A stretch of DNA of 8,078 bases from Alphaproteobacteria bacterium. Its GTDB lineage: Bacteria; Pseudomonadota; Alphaproteobacteria; UBA2136; UBA6156. The position numbers and the translations under genes are program-made. The notes beneath the pieces are model-generated. The model searched no databases and was not told the origin of the DNA. It worked only from the letters and a program-made list of their open reading frames with translations. Of the stretch, positions 6,933-8,078 are shown in pieces. The DNA is taken from contig JAIXXE010000055.1 of assembly GCA_027490875.1 (NCBI GenBank), positions 1 to 8,078 on the forward strand, read 5' to 3'. Numbering within the stretch: position 1 is the stretch's first letter; each line of letters starts with the position of its first letter.

Positions 6933-8078
6933 ATGCAAACAGCAATTAATCCCGCACTCGCGGCTGCAATGACGCTTGAGCGTGCCGCGCAAGTTGGTGA
7001 GTTCCAACCGATGACCCGGGAAGGACAGCCTACGGTGGCGGCTCAATTGATGCAGAAAGCCATGCCACCTGCTCCTCCGACAATCCCTGATGTTGTGCAA
7101 CAGGCAGGGCTTGGGGCGCAGATTCAGGCTATGCAAATGCAGGATGCTCAGAAGGAACTGATGGGCCGACTGATGCAACAGCAGCAACAGGCTCCGGGCA
7201 TCGAAGGTTTAAACCCTCAGATGGGCAACTTTGCTCAGGGCGGCATCGTTGGGTATGCCGTTGCGGGCGAGGTAGATGAACAACAGGCAATTGATATTGG
7301 GGCAGAGTTTGGGGGATCGGCATCCTCTCCAGACGAGATCAGGTTGCGTGTGCCTGGTCCTCGTGGTGAGAGGATGATGACTCCCGCAGAAATGCGGAAT
7401 GAAGGTTATCCCGAAACATATATTCAGGGAAGGCTTGAAAGAGAGGGATTCATTTCGCGTCCCGCTGCACAGCCTGCGCCTGCCGCCGTTTCTGCTCAAA
7501 CTCAACAACAAACTCCACCGCAAACTTCACCGCAACCGCAGGCGCAACCCAGTGCTCTCGCTCGCATTCCGCTGAACATCCCGAGTGGCCGCACCTACAG
7601 CGCAGAGTCCCCTTCTGCCGGTATGTTCAATGCTGCCCGTGCTCGAATGGGATTGATTCCTACTGAGCCGGTAGACCCGCGACAAGGCATTGAGGCTGCT
7701 CTTGCTTCTCGACGGGCACAGGATGAGTACCGTCAGCGTCTTGGACTGAAACCGCAACTAGAACAGATCGGCGCCCAAGAAGCAGAGATGGCTCGGCTCA
7801 TGGGTGAGCGCGAGCGCATCATCGGTGAGCGGATGAAGCAACTTGAGGCAGAGAAGGGTCAGCAAGGGCTGATCAACTTCCTGCTTGGTGCTCGTGGCTT
7901 CAAGGGTGAAGGTATCGGCCAAGTGCTGAGGACCGGTGCACAGTCTGCTCGTTCCTACGATGAGGCAGTCCGTGGCCGCATGCAAGGCATGGAAGATCTC
8001 AAACTTGAGGTGCAAATGCTGACGATGGAGAAGCGCAACGCACTTGCCAAGATGCGCGACGACATCGCCACCGGAGAC
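6933..8078 (+). CDS. Gln/Met-rich phage protein with GGIVGYAVAGEV motif (partial, 3' end outside window)
   Basis: An open frame starts at ATG 6933, one base after the previous stop, with GAAGG at 6919-6923 nine bases upstream. It runs 382 codons to the window edge without a stop, so the C-terminus is missing. Residues 1-45 include EFQPMTREGQPTVAAQLMQ, an opening I recall from other phage proteins of this kind. Residues 60-100 are Met/Gln-rich helix. FAQGGIVGYAVAGEV (100-114) is a Gly-rich motif similar to GGIAMLAKG in the 5072 gene. A Pro/Gln linker (~176-208) leads into a charged helical part (~247-380) with ERERIIGERMKQLEAEKGQQ and INFLLGARGFKGEGIGQVL, predicted coiled-coil or helical bundle. 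There is no signal peptide or catalytic motif. The context points to a large virion or ejected protein of unknown function. Confidence 0.84.
   Translation, partial: MQTAINPALAAAMTLERAAQVGEFQPMTREGQPTVAAQLMQKAMPPAPPTIPDVVQQAGLGAQIQAMQMQDAQKELMGRLMQQQQQAPGIEGLNPQMGNFAQGGIVGYAVAGEVDEQQAIDIGAEFGGSASSPDEIRLRVPGPRGERMMTPAEMRNEGYPETYIQGRLEREGFISRPAAQPAPAAVSAQTQQQTPPQTSPQPQAQPSALARIPLNIPSGRTYSAESPSAGMFNAARARMGLIPTEPVDPRQGIEAALASRRAQDEYRQRLGLKPQLEQIGAQEAEMARLMGERERIIGERMKQLEAEKGQQGLINFLLGARGFKGEGIGQVLRTGAQSARSYDEAVRGRMQGMEDLKLEVQMLTMEKRNALAKMRDDIATGD

Noticed and set aside
6864..7523. Minus-strand frames over the 6933 gene
   Set aside because: They overlap a well-supported forward gene with its own ribosome site, and they encode atypical His/Cys/Arg-rich sequence.

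Overview
This window looks like part of the virion-protein region of a tailed bacteriophage, or of a prophage. All genes are on the plus strand. They are packed end to end with 1 to 9 nt gaps or a 4-base ATGA overlap, and there is no intergenic stretch large enough to hold an RNA gene, promoter or terminator. The proteins have no enzyme signatures that I can recognise. The three smaller ones carry sequence signatures that I recall only from uncultured (often aquatic) phage genomes, where they sit beside structural genes. Nothing identifies the host beyond a moderately GC-rich composition and bacterial-type Shine-Dalgarno sites.

Layout: (1) nt 2-106, the last 34 codons of an upstream gene; (2) nt 103-5070, a giant 1655-residue protein with an N-terminal DUF4214 module, several low-complexity linkers, a large alanine/glycine-rich core with hydrophobic segments, a ~360-residue Thr/Pro/Ala/Ser repeat stalk and a short helical C-terminus; (3) nt 5072-6040, a 322-residue protein with a conserved-looking C-terminal module (GDGxSDSIPA ... 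LADGEFVIPARVV ... GNGSSDAGA); (4) nt 6050-6931, a 293-residue protein with a YMNPYLQNV ... AGAFGGGRQA helical core; (5) nt 6933-8078, a Gln/Met-rich protein of at least 382 residues that is still open at the window edge.

The likely picture, by inference from context, is a translationally coupled set of virion components. The giant protein would be a long, extended receptor-contacting or ejected virion protein, and the three smaller proteins would be its structural partners. None can be assigned an exact function from sequence alone.

The most unusual element is the Thr-Pro stalk. Its protein repeat is kept through three successive periodicities (3, then 7, then 5 residues), while the synonymous codons are thoroughly scrambled. 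A ~17-residue motif ending in LTxGDLG occurs three times in the giant protein, each time beside a Thr-Pro tract. The protein's core is also markedly more AT-rich than its neighbours, which suggests modular assembly.
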